Source: Nocardiopsis sp. N85
Lineage (GTDB): Bacteria; Actinomycetota; Actinomycetes; Streptosporangiales; Streptosporangiaceae
Length of the DNA: 64,000 nt
Reading direction: 5' to 3'
Assembly (NCBI RefSeq): GCF_028882275.1
Contig: NZ_JARBUT010000002.1
Coordinates: forward strand, 248,001 to 312,000
In this document: positions 1 through 8,864 of the stretch, in pieces
How positions within the stretch are numbered: the stretch's first letter is position 1
How the letters are laid out: each line of letters opens with the position of its first letter
Translations under genes and position numbers: made by a program
Notes under the pieces: model-generated
The model's database searches: none
What the model saw: the letters and a program-made list of their open reading frames with translations, nothing else
Told to the model about the DNA's origin: nothing

Positions 1-120
1 GTAGAAAACACCATGCGTTCGGATGATCGAGTGATCGGATGTGACGAAGATTTCCCTGGTGGGGGCAGACGCACCACCTCCTCCATGGAGCGTTCCGATG
101 TGTACGGCTAGCCTGGAGCC

Positions 121-375
121 GTGCGCAAACCTCGTCAGCCGGATCCCGAAGTCCACGAGAGCGATTACCGAGTCCCCGCCGCGATCGGCACCGTCGCCTG
201 GGTGATCGCGCTGATCGTGCTCTTGGCCATGGGCGAGGGCCTGCCCGAGTCCGAGCGCTGGTGGATCGGCGTGTGCGCGACCGGGATGGGCCTGGGCGTG
301 TTCGGTTTCCTCTACATCCCCCGCCTCCTGCGCAAACGGGCCGAGGCCGCCGAGCGGATCGCCTCCAGGGACTGA
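121..375 (+). CDS. DUF2530 family small membrane protein
   Basis: An 84-residue protein with two hydrophobic helices (about residues 20-38 and 48-68) separated by a short acidic loop and followed by a basic C-terminus rich in Arg and Ala. Length and layout fit the actinobacterial DUF2530 family, which has no assigned function. It starts at a GTG and precedes the methyltransferase gene by about 40 bases on the same strand, so the two may be cotranscribed. Likely located in the cytoplasmic membrane. Family assignment is by pattern recognition only. Confidence 0.75.
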   Translation: MRKPRQPDPEVHESDYRVPAAIGTVAWVIALIVLLAMGEGLPESERWWIGVCATGMGLGVFGFLYIPRLLRKRAEAAERIASRD

Positions 376-414
376 TCGAACGCCCTGGTGGGTCCCGTGG
401 TCGATAATGGGCGG

Positions 415-1911
415 GTGCCTGAGACAGCCTTTCCCCGCGGACTCGCCGAACGACTGCGCGCCATCCTCATCGACGCCGACTACACGGTGTCGGGCGTTCG
501 CGACCGATTGGGCGACGCCGCGGCCCGCGCGCTGGCCCGCGAGGAACTCGTGCCCGCGCTGCGCGCCACCGGCGGCGAGGAGCGACTCGGGCTGCTGCTG
601 CGCCTGTGGTGGCTCCAGAGCCCCATTCCCGCACGGGCCGCCCGCGCCGTCCTGCCCGTCGACGAACTCGTGGGGGCGGGCCTCGTCACCGTGGACGAGC
701 GCCCCGGCGGACCCGTCGTGCGCTCCCTGGTGCACCTGGGGCCCTGGGAGCTGGAGGAGGGCCGCCCCGGCTTCGTGGTCTCCGACCCCAAGGTGCGCCC
801 CGGCACCGGCGTCGTGCCGCGCCCCGATCACGTGGTGGGCGCGGGCGGCGCCTCGGCCACCCTGTCCCGGCTGATCGTCGACGGCCCCGTCGAACGCGCC
901 CTCGACGTCGGCACCGGCTGCGGTGTGCAGGCCCTGCACCTGGCCTCCCGCACCCGGGAGATCGTCGCCACCGACCTCAACCCGCGCGCCCTGCGGATGG
1001 CCCGGATCAGCCTGGCGCTGTCGGGTGTGCCCGACGTCCGCCTGCTCCAGGGTTCCCTGTACGAACCGGTCGAGGACGAGCGCTTCGACCTGATCGTGTC
1101 CAACCCGCCGTTCGTCATCACGCCCGACGCCTCCCGCTACACCTATCGGGAGTCCGACCTGCCCGGCGACTCGATCTGCGCCGAGCTGGTCCGCCAGGCC
1201 CCCGCCCACCTCACCGAGGGCGGCTGGTGCCAGCTGCTGGCCAACTGGGTGCACTCCGACGGCGACGACTGGGAGGACCGGGTGGGCGGCTGGGTCACCG
1301 GGACCGGCTGCTCGGGCTGGGTGGTCCAGCGCGACGTACAGGACCCCGCCGAGTACGTGGAGCTGTGGCTGCGCGACTCCTGCGAGCACGGCACCCCCGA
1401 GTACACCCGCCGCTACGACGCCTGGTTGGACTACTTCGAGCGCGAGGGCATCAAGGGCATCGGGTTCGGGTGGATCAGCCTGCGCAACGACGTCGCCCAG
1501 GACGCGACCGTGCGCGTGGAGGAGCTGCGCCACGAGATCGACCAACCGGTGGGCCCCTATCTCCCCTCCGTGGTGGACGGGGCGATGACGGCGCACCGGC
1601 TGACCGACGCCGCCCTGCTCTCGGCGCACGTGGCCCTGGCCCCGGGCGTGGTGGAGGAGCGTGTCGGGGTCCCCGGCGCGCCCGACCCGGAACGGATCCT
1701 GCTGCGTCAGCGCGACGGACTGCGTCGGGTCGCCCGGGTGGGCACGGTGGAGGCCGCGCTGGCCGGGGTCTGCGACGGGACGATGCCGGTGGGCCCCCTG
1801 CTGGACGCCATCGCCCAGCTCATCCACGAGGACCCGGCGCAGGTGCGCGAACGGGTGCCGGAGGCGCTGCGGACCCTCATTTCGGAGGGTTTCTTCACCG
1901 TCACCCGGTAG
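415..1911 (+). CDS. Two-part class I SAM-dependent methyltransferase
   Basis: About 498 residues. An N-terminal helical region (roughly 1-160) precedes a Rossmann-type methyltransferase core with a glycine-rich SAM loop (DVGTGCGVQALHLA) and the NPPF tetrapeptide in SNPPFVI, a catalytic motif of N-methyltransferases that act on adenine, guanine or glutamine amides (HemK/PrmC, RlmG and DNA N6-adenine families). A C-terminal domain of about 170 residues follows. Substrate is unknown; modification of rRNA or a protein is the usual role of such enzymes. The frame is open from a GTG at 388, but the GTG at 415 (protein VPETAFPRG) looks a better start because residues before it are not protein-like. 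It converges on the SRPBCC gene. Confidence 0.8.
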   Translation: MPETAFPRGLAERLRAILIDADYTVSGVRDRLGDAAARALAREELVPALRATGGEERLGLLLRLWWLQSPIPARAARAVLPVDELVGAGLVTVDERPGGPVVRSLVHLGPWELEEGRPGFVVSDPKVRPGTGVVPRPDHVVGAGGASATLSRLIVDGPVERALDVGTGCGVQALHLASRTREIVATDLNPRALRMARISLALSGVPDVRLLQGSLYEPVEDERFDLIVSNPPFVITPDASRYTYRESDLPGDSICAELVRQAPAHLTEGGWCQLLANWVHSDGDDWEDRVGGWVTGTGCSGWVVQRDVQDPAEYVELWLRDSCEHGTPEYTRRYDAWLDYFEREGIKGIGFGWISLRNDVAQDATVRVEELRHEIDQPVGPYLPSVVDGAMTAHRLTDAALLSAHVALAPGVVEERVGVPGAPDPERILLRQRDGLRRVARVGTVEAALAGVCDGTMPVGPLLDAIAQLIHEDPAQVRERVPEALRTLISEGFFTVTR

Positions 1912-1952
1912 ACCTTCGCCCCGCTTCGGCCCGCCCGTCGTCCGTCACCGGA

Positions 1953-2603
1953 TCAGCCCTGCTCGGGGTCCTCGGCCGGGGGTCGCGTGTAGAACTCGAT
2001 GGTCCGCTCGGCCGCGGCGCGCACCGCCTCGGGATCGGCGCCGGTCGCCAGGTGGGCCCGTTCCCAGTCGCGGGCGCTCAGTTCCATGAACCGGAGCGCC
2101 TCGGGCGAGGTCCCCCACTCGGAGGCCTCCGCCGGCATGTCCACACCGCTCTCCAGGTGCAGGGTCAGGCCGAGGAGGCCCAGGTCCCAGCCGACGCCCG
2201 CCGCGCCCGGACCGAACCGATCCCAGAACTCGGTCAGCGGTGCCACGTGCGACAGCTCGAACCGGGTGCGCTCCCCGCCGTCCTCGGACGCCAGCGGGGT
2301 CAGGCGCACGTGGACGTCGCTGCGCTGACCGTCGAACTCCCAGCTGACGTGGAAGGCCTTGGGCGGATCACAGGACAGGATCCGGCCGCCGGCGTTGTCC
2401 TGCACCTGATAGGTCCCGCCCTCGCGCAGGTCCCCGCTGACGGGGGCGAACCAGCGCGGAAGGCGCTCCGCGTTGGTACAGGCGTCCCACAGGTCCTCGA
2501 TGGAGGTGGCGTAGTCGTGCGCGATGGTGACGGTGGTCTCGTCCCCCGCTCCGCTGATCGTCACCGTGCGTCCGGCGGCGTCGATCCGCTGTTGAACGTC
2601 CAT
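1953..2603 (-). CDS. SRPBCC (AHSA1-type) protein paired with ArsR
   Basis: A 216-residue START/Bet v1-like protein. The opening TVTIAHDYATSIEDLWDACTNAERLPRWFAPV is typical of the Aha1-C/SRPBCC family, in which a helix-grip fold encloses a hydrophobic cavity for ligand binding. A good Shine-Dalgarno (AGGGGAG) lies 8 bases before the ATG. It sits 54 bases downstream of an ArsR repressor on the same strand, a very common actinobacterial pairing in which the regulator controls the SRPBCC gene. Ligand and cellular role are unknown. Confidence 0.85.
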   Translation of the reverse strand: MDVQQRIDAAGRTVTISGAGDETTVTIAHDYATSIEDLWDACTNAERLPRWFAPVSGDLREGGTYQVQDNAGGRILSCDPPKAFHVSWEFDGQRSDVHVRLTPLASEDGGERTRFELSHVAPLTEFWDRFGPGAAGVGWDLGLLGLTLHLESGVDMPAEASEWGTSPEALRFMELSARDWERAHLATGADPEAVRAAAERTIEFYTRPPAEDPEQG

Positions 2604-2657
2604 TGGTCCACTCCCCTGGTGTCGGGTCCGATGCCCGCCCGGTGGCCCCGGTACGGG

Positions 2658-3020
2658 TCACTGCCGACGCCGCCCGCGCTCTCGTTCGTCGCCCGCGCGG
2701 CGTTCGCGCCCGCCTCTGACCAGTTCGGTCTCCAGCGCCATCAGGTGCGGTTCCCAGCGGACGGCGAAGCGCCGAAGCCAGGCGTCGACGTCGCGCAGGG
2801 GCGAGGCGTCCACGGCGTAGAGCCTGCGGTTGCCGTCCTTGCGCACGGTGGCGAAACCGTTCTCCCGGAGCACGCGCAGGTGCTGGGAGACGGCCGGCTG
2901 CGAGATGCCGAACTCGGCCCGGACGACCTCGGTCAGTTCGCCGGAGGCCCGCTCACCCTCGTTGAGCAGTTCCAGGAGGCGTCTTCGCACGGGGTCGCCC
3001 AAGACGTCGAAGGCGTGCAT
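2658..3020 (-). CDS. ArsR-family transcriptional repressor
   Basis: 120 residues with a winged helix-turn-helix. LGDPVRRRLLELL opens the domain and ISQPAVSQHLRVLRENGFATVRKDG is recognition helix plus wing. No Cys or His cluster of the metal-sensing ArsR proteins is visible, so this belongs to the non-metal group that usually regulates a neighbouring SRPBCC gene. An AT-rich inverted repeat overlaps its promoter region, suggesting autoregulation. It is the first gene of a probable two-gene operon. Confidence 0.9.
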   Translation of the reverse strand: MHAFDVLGDPVRRRLLELLNEGERASGELTEVVRAEFGISQPAVSQHLRVLRENGFATVRKDGNRRLYAVDASPLRDVDAWLRRFAVRWEPHLMALETELVRGGRERRAGDERERGRRRQ

Positions 3021-3029
3021 GGGACCACC

Positions 3030-3049
3030 ATATAAGATTTGATTTATAT
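3030..3049. promoter_or_regulatory. AT-rich inverted repeat, likely ArsR operator
   Basis: ATATAA and TTATAT arms are separated by 8 bases, ending about 10 bases upstream of the ArsR start codon. Such an AT-rich island stands out in a window of very high GC. The position fits an autoregulatory ArsR operator overlapping the -10 region. Inferred from sequence and position only. Confidence 0.5.
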
Positions 3050-3079
3050 AAGCCAGGGTTGATTCTCTGTTCGCGGCGT

Positions 3080-3108
3080 GGGCACACCCGACCGACCCGG
3101 GTGTGCCC
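3080..3108 (-). terminator. Hairpin terminator after lipoprotein gene
   Basis: An 11-bp perfect stem (GGGCACACCCG / CGGGTGTGCCC) with a 7-base loop lies 10 bases past the stop codon of the lipoprotein gene. There is no U tract, as usual in high-GC actinomycetes. Confidence 0.6.
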
Positions 3109-3117
3109 CGCCGCGCC

Positions 3118-3555
3118 TCAGCCGCCGGTGAAGACGACCACGCCCGTGCCCGTCTCCTCGCCGCCCTCCAGCACCCGGAAGCCCGGGGTCTCCGGATGGG
3201 CGAGGATCTCGGAGTCGCACTCCAGACCGATCCGGTGGGTCTCCCCCGGCGGGAACTCGCGCAGATCGACCGGCAGCTGCGCGTAGCACTCGGTGCTCTG
3301 CTCCTCGTACTCGAACTCGATGGTGGGCCGGTACCCCGAGAAGAACGAGGTGCTCCGGCCGCCGTCGGCCGAGGAGAGCATGGTCAGCTCCACGGCGATC
3401 TGCCGCCCGGGCTCGAAGGTCTGCTCGGTGGCGGTCGGCGGGGCCCCTTGCTCCACGCCGCCCGAGCCGGAAGCGGCGTCGGGCTCGTCTGAGGAGCAAC
3501 CCGCCAGCGCGACGAGGGCGGCGGCGGCGAACAGGGCGATGGGGATCGTTCGCAT
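3118..3555 (-). CDS. Small secreted lipoprotein, unknown function
   Basis: 145 residues. The N-terminus (MRTIPIALFAAAALVALAGCSS) is a lipoprotein signal peptide with lipobox LAGC, so Cys19 should be lipidated and the protein anchored on the outer face of the membrane. A Gly/Ser-rich acidic linker follows, then a beta-rich domain of about 110 residues with two further Cys (in STECYAQLP and LECDSEI) that could form a disulfide. The family is not recognised. It is a single gene with its own downstream hairpin. Confidence 0.75.
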   Translation of the reverse strand: MRTIPIALFAAAALVALAGCSSDEPDAASGSGGVEQGAPPTATEQTFEPGRQIAVELTMLSSADGGRSTSFFSGYRPTIEFEYEEQSTECYAQLPVDLREFPPGETHRIGLECDSEILAHPETPGFRVLEGGEETGTGVVVFTGG

Positions 3556-3713
3556 GGAGGGGTCCTGTCAGATGTCGGATATGAGCGGGGACGTTACGCC
3601 AGGGAGGACGCTCCGGAATGTGCCCCGGTTCCTTCCAGGCCTCGATGAGAAGTACAGCGGGTCCGGCGCCCGCGGGCAAACCGGGGGTGCCCCCTGTGCG
3701 CTAGCGTGCACGC

Positions 3714-4568
3714 ATGGCCCGAATCTCCGAACTCGTCCACTACCCGGTGAAGGGGTGCGCGGGGGTCCCCCTGAGCACCGCCGAACTCACGCACGCCGGG
3801 ATCCGCCACGATCGTTCCTTCATGGTGGTCGATGATTCCGGCGGCTTCCGCAGCCAGCGCAAGGACCCGCGCATGGCGCGCGTCCGGCCCGAGGTCGTCG
3901 ACGACGTGCTGCGGCTGACCACCGACGGGATCGAGCCCCTGACGGTGAAGATCGACCCCGAGGGCCCTCGCCTCGACGTCACGCTGCACGGGCTGCCGTT
4001 CGTCGGCGTCGACCAGGGCGAGCCGGCCGCCGCCTGGCTGACCGAGGTGTTCGGCTCGTCCAGTCGCCTGGTCCGGGTCCCCGACGATCACCGCCGCGAG
4101 GTGAGCGGTCTCACCCCGGGCACCAGCGGCTTCGCCGACAGCACCGCCGTCCTCATGGCCTCCACCGCGTCCTTGGAGCTGCTCAACGGCCGCATCCTGG
4201 AGACCGGCTCCGAGCCCGTGCCGATCCACCGCTTCCGGCCCAACCTCGTCATCTCCGGATGGACCGAACCCCACACCGAGGACCGGGTGCGCGCCGTGCG
4301 CGCGGGCACCGCCGAACTCGGCTACGCCAAGGTCTGCATCCGGTGCGCGGTCACCACCGTGGACCAGGAGAGCGGGGAGAAACGCGGCCCCGAACCACTG
4401 CGCGCCCTGGCCGGCTACCGCCGGGCCGACGACGGCGGCGTCTCCTTCGGAGCCAAGTTCTCGGTCATCCGGCCGGGTGTGCTGAGCGTCGGCGACGAAC
4501 TCGACGTCACCGCCTGGGGAGAGGCCGAACAGGGCCTGGGCGAACGCCTGGCCGCCGTGCTCTCCTGA
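3714..4568 (+). CDS. MOSC-domain protein (mARC/YcbX-like)
   Basis: 284 residues: an N-terminal MOSC_N beta-barrel (about 1-115, beginning ISELVHYPVKGCAGVPL) and a C-terminal MOSC domain (about 135-275). The motif KVCIRCAVTTVD holds the conserved Cys that ligates molybdenum in mARC and YcbX proteins, which reduce N-hydroxylated substrates using a molybdenum cofactor. No redox partner is fused (YcbX has a C-terminal 2Fe-2S domain that is absent here), so electrons must come from elsewhere. Single gene; no other molybdenum genes are adjacent. Confidence 0.9.
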   Translation: MARISELVHYPVKGCAGVPLSTAELTHAGIRHDRSFMVVDDSGGFRSQRKDPRMARVRPEVVDDVLRLTTDGIEPLTVKIDPEGPRLDVTLHGLPFVGVDQGEPAAAWLTEVFGSSSRLVRVPDDHRREVSGLTPGTSGFADSTAVLMASTASLELLNGRILETGSEPVPIHRFRPNLVISGWTEPHTEDRVRAVRAGTAELGYAKVCIRCAVTTVDQESGEKRGPEPLRALAGYRRADDGGVSFGAKFSVIRPGVLSVGDELDVTAWGEAEQGLGERLAAVLS

Positions 4569-4631
4569 GTCTCCGCTCCGCCGGTCCCGGGAACCCCGTG
4601 GGCGCCCTCACCTCGCGGAGCGGCCCCCGGG

Positions 4632-7600
4632 TCACTGCTCCAGGTCGGTCTCGGCCAGCAGTATCGGGGCGGCGTCCGGGTCGCGCAGCGCCGCCGCCAC
4701 CAGATGGCGGCGGCCCCACTGCTCGGCGCGCCAGCACAGGGCGCGGGCCAGACCGTCGGTGGTGGCCGCGTGCACCACGCCGTCACCCACGTACCACTCC
4801 ACCTCGACCTCGTCCACGACGAGCGTCGCGTGGTGCACGTAGGTCCGGTCCGGCTCCCCCTCCGGATCCAGGAACAGGTCGACGACGTCGGGCACCGGGC
4901 GGATGCTCCCCGCCGAGGTGACCTCCCCCTCGACGATCTCGCTCGCCACGGCCAGGTCCAGGACGTCGGCCAGCGACTCCGGGGACGCGGCCAGCACCAG
5001 GGGCCGGTCCGCGACCAACGGCAGCAGATCCGGAGAGTCCACCACCACGACCTCCTCGGCGTCGGCGACCACGATCGCCCCGCCGAGGACGGCGCGCACC
5101 CGCGTGGGCGGGGTGACCAGGTCGGCGTCGACCCCGGCCAGCGCCGTCCAGATCCGCAGGAGCGCCGCCCGGTCCACGTGCCTTCGCGGATCGGCGAGCC
5201 GGGTCGCCAGGTCGTCGGGACCGTCCGGGTCGGCCAGCAGGTCGGTGAGGGTCGTGCGCACGCCCAGTGCTCGGGCGAACTCCGGATCGATGTCGGTGGG
5301 CGCCTCGTCGTAGAGCCCGCTCAGCGCGGGCTCGGCCTCGGCGGCGCGCAGTTCGGCCGGGGCGCTCCCGTCCAGCAGGGCACGGGAGCGCAGCCACCAG
5401 GAGGCGTAGGAGGGCACGTCGACGACCCGGCCGTCGGGCATGAGCACCCGGGCCGGTTCGGTCACCGCCTCCCGCAACACGCCCCGGGAGAGCATCTCCA
5501 GGGCTCGGGGCCAGCGGTCGTCGGCCACGTAGTCGAGGTCGACGACACAGGTCAGTTCGGGGACGACCGGCGGCAGGTCGGGGTCTCCGACCCGCTCCAG
5601 GACCTCGTCGGCCCACTCCTCCAACCCGTCGGGCGCCTCCTCGAACGCGTCGAGGAGGTCCTCGCCCAACGCGACCTCCTCGACGCGCGCCACGGTGAAC
5701 TCCCACAGGGCGCCGACCGCCCGCAGGGCATCGGTCCCGTACCGCTCCACCAGATCGTCGTGGACCGCGCCGAAGGGGGCGTCCTCCGCCAGCACCTCGG
5801 CCAGCGGGGCGCCCGGGACGAGGAGTTCGGCGGCGACCGAGTAGCCGTCCTCGTCGTCGCGCAACGCCAGCTCGGCCAGCCAGGGCGCGTCGGCGACGGT
5901 CGTCCCCGAGGCGGCGACCAGGCCCAGGACCGCCTCGGCCAGCGGTTCGGGGTCGTCGGCGTCCAGAGAGGACCGTACGGCCGCCTCGGTGTTCGCGTCG
6001 GCCAGGACCGTGCCGGGACCGGCCTCCACCGCGCCCAGACGCAGCAGGAGCGGGTGGACGGCCTCCGGGTGGACCAGACGCACCCCGAGGGCGGCCAGGG
6101 CACGGGAGTCGATCCGCGCGGTGCCCTCCTCCTCGGGGACCAGCAGGGAACGGGGGCCGCGCACCAGGCGTCCGTCGGCCAGGGGCACCGGCAGGGCGCC
6201 CAGTTCGTCGGTGTCCACCCCGGTGGTGCCGGCCAGCGCCGCGTACAGACCGGCCCACCAGCGCGGCGGCCGGTCGGTGTCCGCGAGCAGGTCGGCGATG
6301 TCGGCCGCGCCGATCCGGTGGACCCGCAGGGCCGCCAGCGCCGGGTGACGGGGGTTGAGCCGGCCCGGCAGCAGCGCGGGCACCAACTCGGCGAGGACCG
6401 CGGCGAGGTCGACGCCCCCGGGGTCGAGCAGAACGGCCTCGGCCGGGGCGATCCGGGCCCCGGACTCGGTGGTCAGGAACGCGGTCGTGCGCAGGGGTTC
6501 GGCGACCCGGGCGCGGAGACCGGCGTCGAGGTGCCCGCCGCCCACCCGGGTTCCGGGCACCAGTTCCAGGGCGGCACCGGCGTCGAATCGGCGCAGCAGC
6601 GCGCAGTAGGCCTCGGCGGCCTCGGACAACAGCAGATCGGTGGCCGGACCCGGCTGCACCGCCCGCCGGTCGCTGCCGAGCGGGAACGTGCCGATGAGGA
6701 CGGCGGGCAGGTCCAGTCCGGTGTCGGTGGGGGTGGGCGCGTGCACGACGGGCTCCACGCCCTCCGGCAGCGGGGCCGGGCCCCCCTCGTCGTCGACGGG
6801 CACCGCCCAGGTGAGCGACCAGTCGGTGCGGCCGCGCTCCTCGGTGGGCCGGTCGGCGAGCAGGTCCGGATCGAAGGTCCCGGTGCGGGTGATCGTGCGC
6901 CAACGGGTGGTGCGGACGCCCTCGGCGTCGCGGTGGGTCGTCACGGGGTCGATCGCGCCGTCGTCGGCCTCACCCTCCTCACGGGTGGCCACGTGCTCGG
7001 CGCCGTCGGCCAGAACGCGGACCTCGGTGAGCCCGGGGAGGGCCAGCAGGAGGGCCTCGCCGGTGCCCACCAGCAGCGCGCGCACCCGGTCGCGGGCCCC
7101 GTCGTCGCGCAGCGTCAACGCGACCACGGTGTCGTAGCCCTCGACGCCCGCGCCCTCCTCGGGGAAGGGGAGCCGGAGCATGGGCACGTGCCCGGAACGG
7201 CGTTCCACCTCGGCGGCCAGCCCGCCCGGACCGGTGTCGGCGAGCAGGTCGGCGACGGCGGCCCGGGCCAGATCGGCGCTGAACCGCACGGCGGAGCCGG
7301 CGGAGGTGACGGTCACGTCGTCGCTGAGCGCGGCCACGGCGGAGAAGCCCACCCCGAACCGGCCGGCGGAGGCGTCGTCGTCACGCTTGGTGGAGGCCCG
7401 CAGGGTGGCCAACGACTCCACGCCCTCGGCGGTGAGCGGGGCGCCCGTGTTGGCCGCGATGAGCCGGTGCCCCTCCAGGGACAGCAGCAGGCGCCCGGGG
7501 ACGTCCGCGCGCCGGGCGGCGTCGGCCGCGTTCTGAGCGAGTTCGACGATGACCCGGTCCCGGTAGCCGCCGAGCGCGAAGTCCTCTTCCGCGTTGGCGT

Positions 7601-7709
7601 CCTCGCGGAATCGGGCGGGCGCGTCCGACCACGCCGCGAGCACTCGGCGGCGCAGTTCGGCGGTGGCGTAGGGGTCGGCCACCGACTCGGTGGTGAGCGG
7701 CTCGGCCAT
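4632..7709 (-). CDS. Giant sacsin/Hsp90-type GHKL ATPase protein
   Basis: About 1025 residues. The N-terminal 200 residues show the Bergerat ATP-binding fold of Hsp90, histidine kinases and sacsin: N box ELAQNAADA, then NTGAPLT and GRFGVGFSAV as the ATP-lid glycines. The remaining 800 residues are acidic, Leu/Ala-rich and lack recognisable catalytic domains, as in sacsin N-terminal repeats. The start was set at the ATG with Shine-Dalgarno GGAGGG just upstream rather than at a further upstream GTG. Proteins of this type are often annotated as Hsp90-related; a chaperone or assembly role is likely but unproven. It is followed by nothing on its strand. Confidence 0.8.
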   Translation of the reverse strand: MAEPLTTESVADPYATAELRRRVLAAWSDAPARFREDANAEEDFALGGYRDRVIVELAQNAADAARRADVPGRLLLSLEGHRLIAANTGAPLTAEGVESLATLRASTKRDDDASAGRFGVGFSAVAALSDDVTVTSAGSAVRFSADLARAAVADLLADTGPGGLAAEVERRSGHVPMLRLPFPEEGAGVEGYDTVVALTLRDDGARDRVRALLVGTGEALLLALPGLTEVRVLADGAEHVATREEGEADDGAIDPVTTHRDAEGVRTTRWRTITRTGTFDPDLLADRPTEERGRTDWSLTWAVPVDDEGGPAPLPEGVEPVVHAPTPTDTGLDLPAVLIGTFPLGSDRRAVQPGPATDLLLSEAAEAYCALLRRFDAGAALELVPGTRVGGGHLDAGLRARVAEPLRTTAFLTTESGARIAPAEAVLLDPGGVDLAAVLAELVPALLPGRLNPRHPALAALRVHRIGAADIADLLADTDRPPRWWAGLYAALAGTTGVDTDELGALPVPLADGRLVRGPRSLLVPEEEGTARIDSRALAALGVRLVHPEAVHPLLLRLGAVEAGPGTVLADANTEAAVRSSLDADDPEPLAEAVLGLVAASGTTVADAPWLAELALRDDEDGYSVAAELLVPGAPLAEVLAEDAPFGAVHDDLVERYGTDALRAVGALWEFTVARVEEVALGEDLLDAFEEAPDGLEEWADEVLERVGDPDLPPVVPELTCVVDLDYVADDRWPRALEMLSRGVLREAVTEPARVLMPDGRVVDVPSYASWWLRSRALLDGSAPAELRAAEAEPALSGLYDEAPTDIDPEFARALGVRTTLTDLLADPDGPDDLATRLADPRRHVDRAALLRIWTALAGVDADLVTPPTRVRAVLGGAIVVADAEEVVVVDSPDLLPLVADRPLVLAASPESLADVLDLAVASEIVEGEVTSAGSIRPVPDVVDLFLDPEGEPDRTYVHHATLVVDEVEVEWYVGDGVVHAATTDGLARALCWRAEQWGRRHLVAAALRDPDAAPILLAETDLEQ

Positions 7710-7875
7710 GGTGGTCCCTCCTGGGCTGCGGGCGCGGCCCGGCACGGTGCACATCAGACCTTAGGGCATGCGCCGCGAGCGCACTCGCGCACGGCGCCCG
7801 CCATCGCCCTCAACGGACCACCGTCGCGTGCGCGGTGCCCCGGCACGGCGCACGCGACCCGTGGCGTTCACGGGG

Positions 7876-7906
7876 CACGCCCCACCCGCGGTCCGGGCGG
7901 GGCGTG
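7876..7906 (-). terminator. Hairpin terminator after DUF3027 gene
   Basis: An 8-bp stem (CACGCCCC / GGGGCGTG) extends inward through CCCG / CGGG after a one-base mismatch, with a 5-base loop. It begins 15 bases past the stop codon of the DUF3027 gene. Confidence 0.55.
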
Positions 7907-7921
7907 GTACCGGCGGATCCG

Positions 7922-8737
7922 TCAGGAGTCGGAGGTGACCAGTTCGAGTTCGGTGGTGTCGTCGAAGACGATGTGGTCGTACCCCAGCTCGTCCACGACG
8001 GGGGCGACCGGCTCGTTGCGCGACTGCGGCATGCGCACCTCGGAGTGGGCGCCGCATCCGTGGTCCATGGAGACGACCCGGCCGTCGTCGGGGGCGTACT
8101 CGTTGGTGCACACCCCGAACATCTGACGCAGCTCGCCGGCGAGCGGGGTCATGAAGCCGCAGGTGATGCAGCGGGCGGGCGCGGCCTCGGCGATCGGGCT
8201 GCGCGGCCCGGACTCACCGTTGTACCAGCGCTCGGCGGCCTGCTCACGACCGGTCTCCGACAGCACGTACTTGCGGCCCAGGCCCATTTCCCAGACCATC
8301 TGCCGATCGACGCCCTCGTCGTCCAGCTCGTTGTCGGGGACCTGCGCGTAGCCGGGGACGAGGCGCTCGTCGTCCTCTTCGATGGGCAGCAGGTCGCCCA
8401 CGCCGAGGTCGCCGGGGCGCAGCCGCTGGTTCCACGGCACCCATTCGGGTGCGACGAGGGCGCCCTCGCCGGGCAGCAGGACGACCTCGTTGACCGTGAC
8501 GTCCTTGGCGCGCGAGGCGCGGACGACGGTGACGGCGTAGTTCCAACCGGGATAGGCCGGGTCCAGGCAGGTGAAGCAGTGGGTGATCAGACGGGCGTCC
8601 TCGACCTGGGGAGTGAGGTGCTCACCCACCCACTCGGGTCGCCCGACCTCGGCGGCCACCGAGCGGGCCAGGTCCACCGCCTCGATACACGCCTTGTCCG
8701 GTACAGGAGAACGTCGAGAAGGGCTCACGTTCCCCAT
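7922..8737 (-). CDS. DUF3027 family protein
   Basis: About 271 residues from the ATG that gives MGNVSPSRRSPVPDKAC. It fits the actinobacterial DUF3027 family, found near cold-shock genes and the XPB region in many genomes. Cys residues occur in pairs (HCFTCLDPAYPGW, and RCITCGFMTP with a later C), and they resemble a zinc-ribbon-like site; this is my inference. It is soluble, acidic and has no signal peptide. The reading frame continues upstream of the chosen start without good coding character. Confidence 0.8.
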   Translation of the reverse strand: MGNVSPSRRSPVPDKACIEAVDLARSVAAEVGRPEWVGEHLTPQVEDARLITHCFTCLDPAYPGWNYAVTVVRASRAKDVTVNEVVLLPGEGALVAPEWVPWNQRLRPGDLGVGDLLPIEEDDERLVPGYAQVPDNELDDEGVDRQMVWEMGLGRKYVLSETGREQAAERWYNGESGPRSPIAEAAPARCITCGFMTPLAGELRQMFGVCTNEYAPDDGRVVSMDHGCGAHSEVRMPQSRNEPVAPVVDELGYDHIVFDDTTELELVTSDS

Positions 8738-8820
8738 TCTCACTGATCCCCGGCACCGATTTGACCACAACGCGGGTCAAGGTTCGTCCGATACACCCTC
8801 TTGATCGGGTCTTGGGTCTC

Positions 8821-8856
8821 CGGGGCGGTCCCGACCGACCGGTCGGGACCGCCCCG
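8821..8856 (-). terminator. Strong hairpin terminator after cold-shock gene
   Basis: A perfect 16-bp stem (CGGGGCGGTCCCGACC and its complement) closes a GACC loop. It lies 8 bases downstream of the stop codon of the cold-shock gene. Confidence 0.7.
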
Positions 8857-8864
8857 GGGACCGT

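Noticed and set aside
606..3035. Long open frame of 809 codons on the plus strand
   Set aside because: It runs through the methyltransferase and antisense to SRPBCC and ArsR. Its product is Arg/Pro/Gly-rich without motifs, as expected from the high-GC shadow of real genes.
4704..8126. 1140-codon plus-strand frame opposite the sacsin-like gene
   Set aside because: Low-complexity Gly/Gln/Arg composition and no motif; the minus strand has a clear GHKL ATPase and a good ribosome site.
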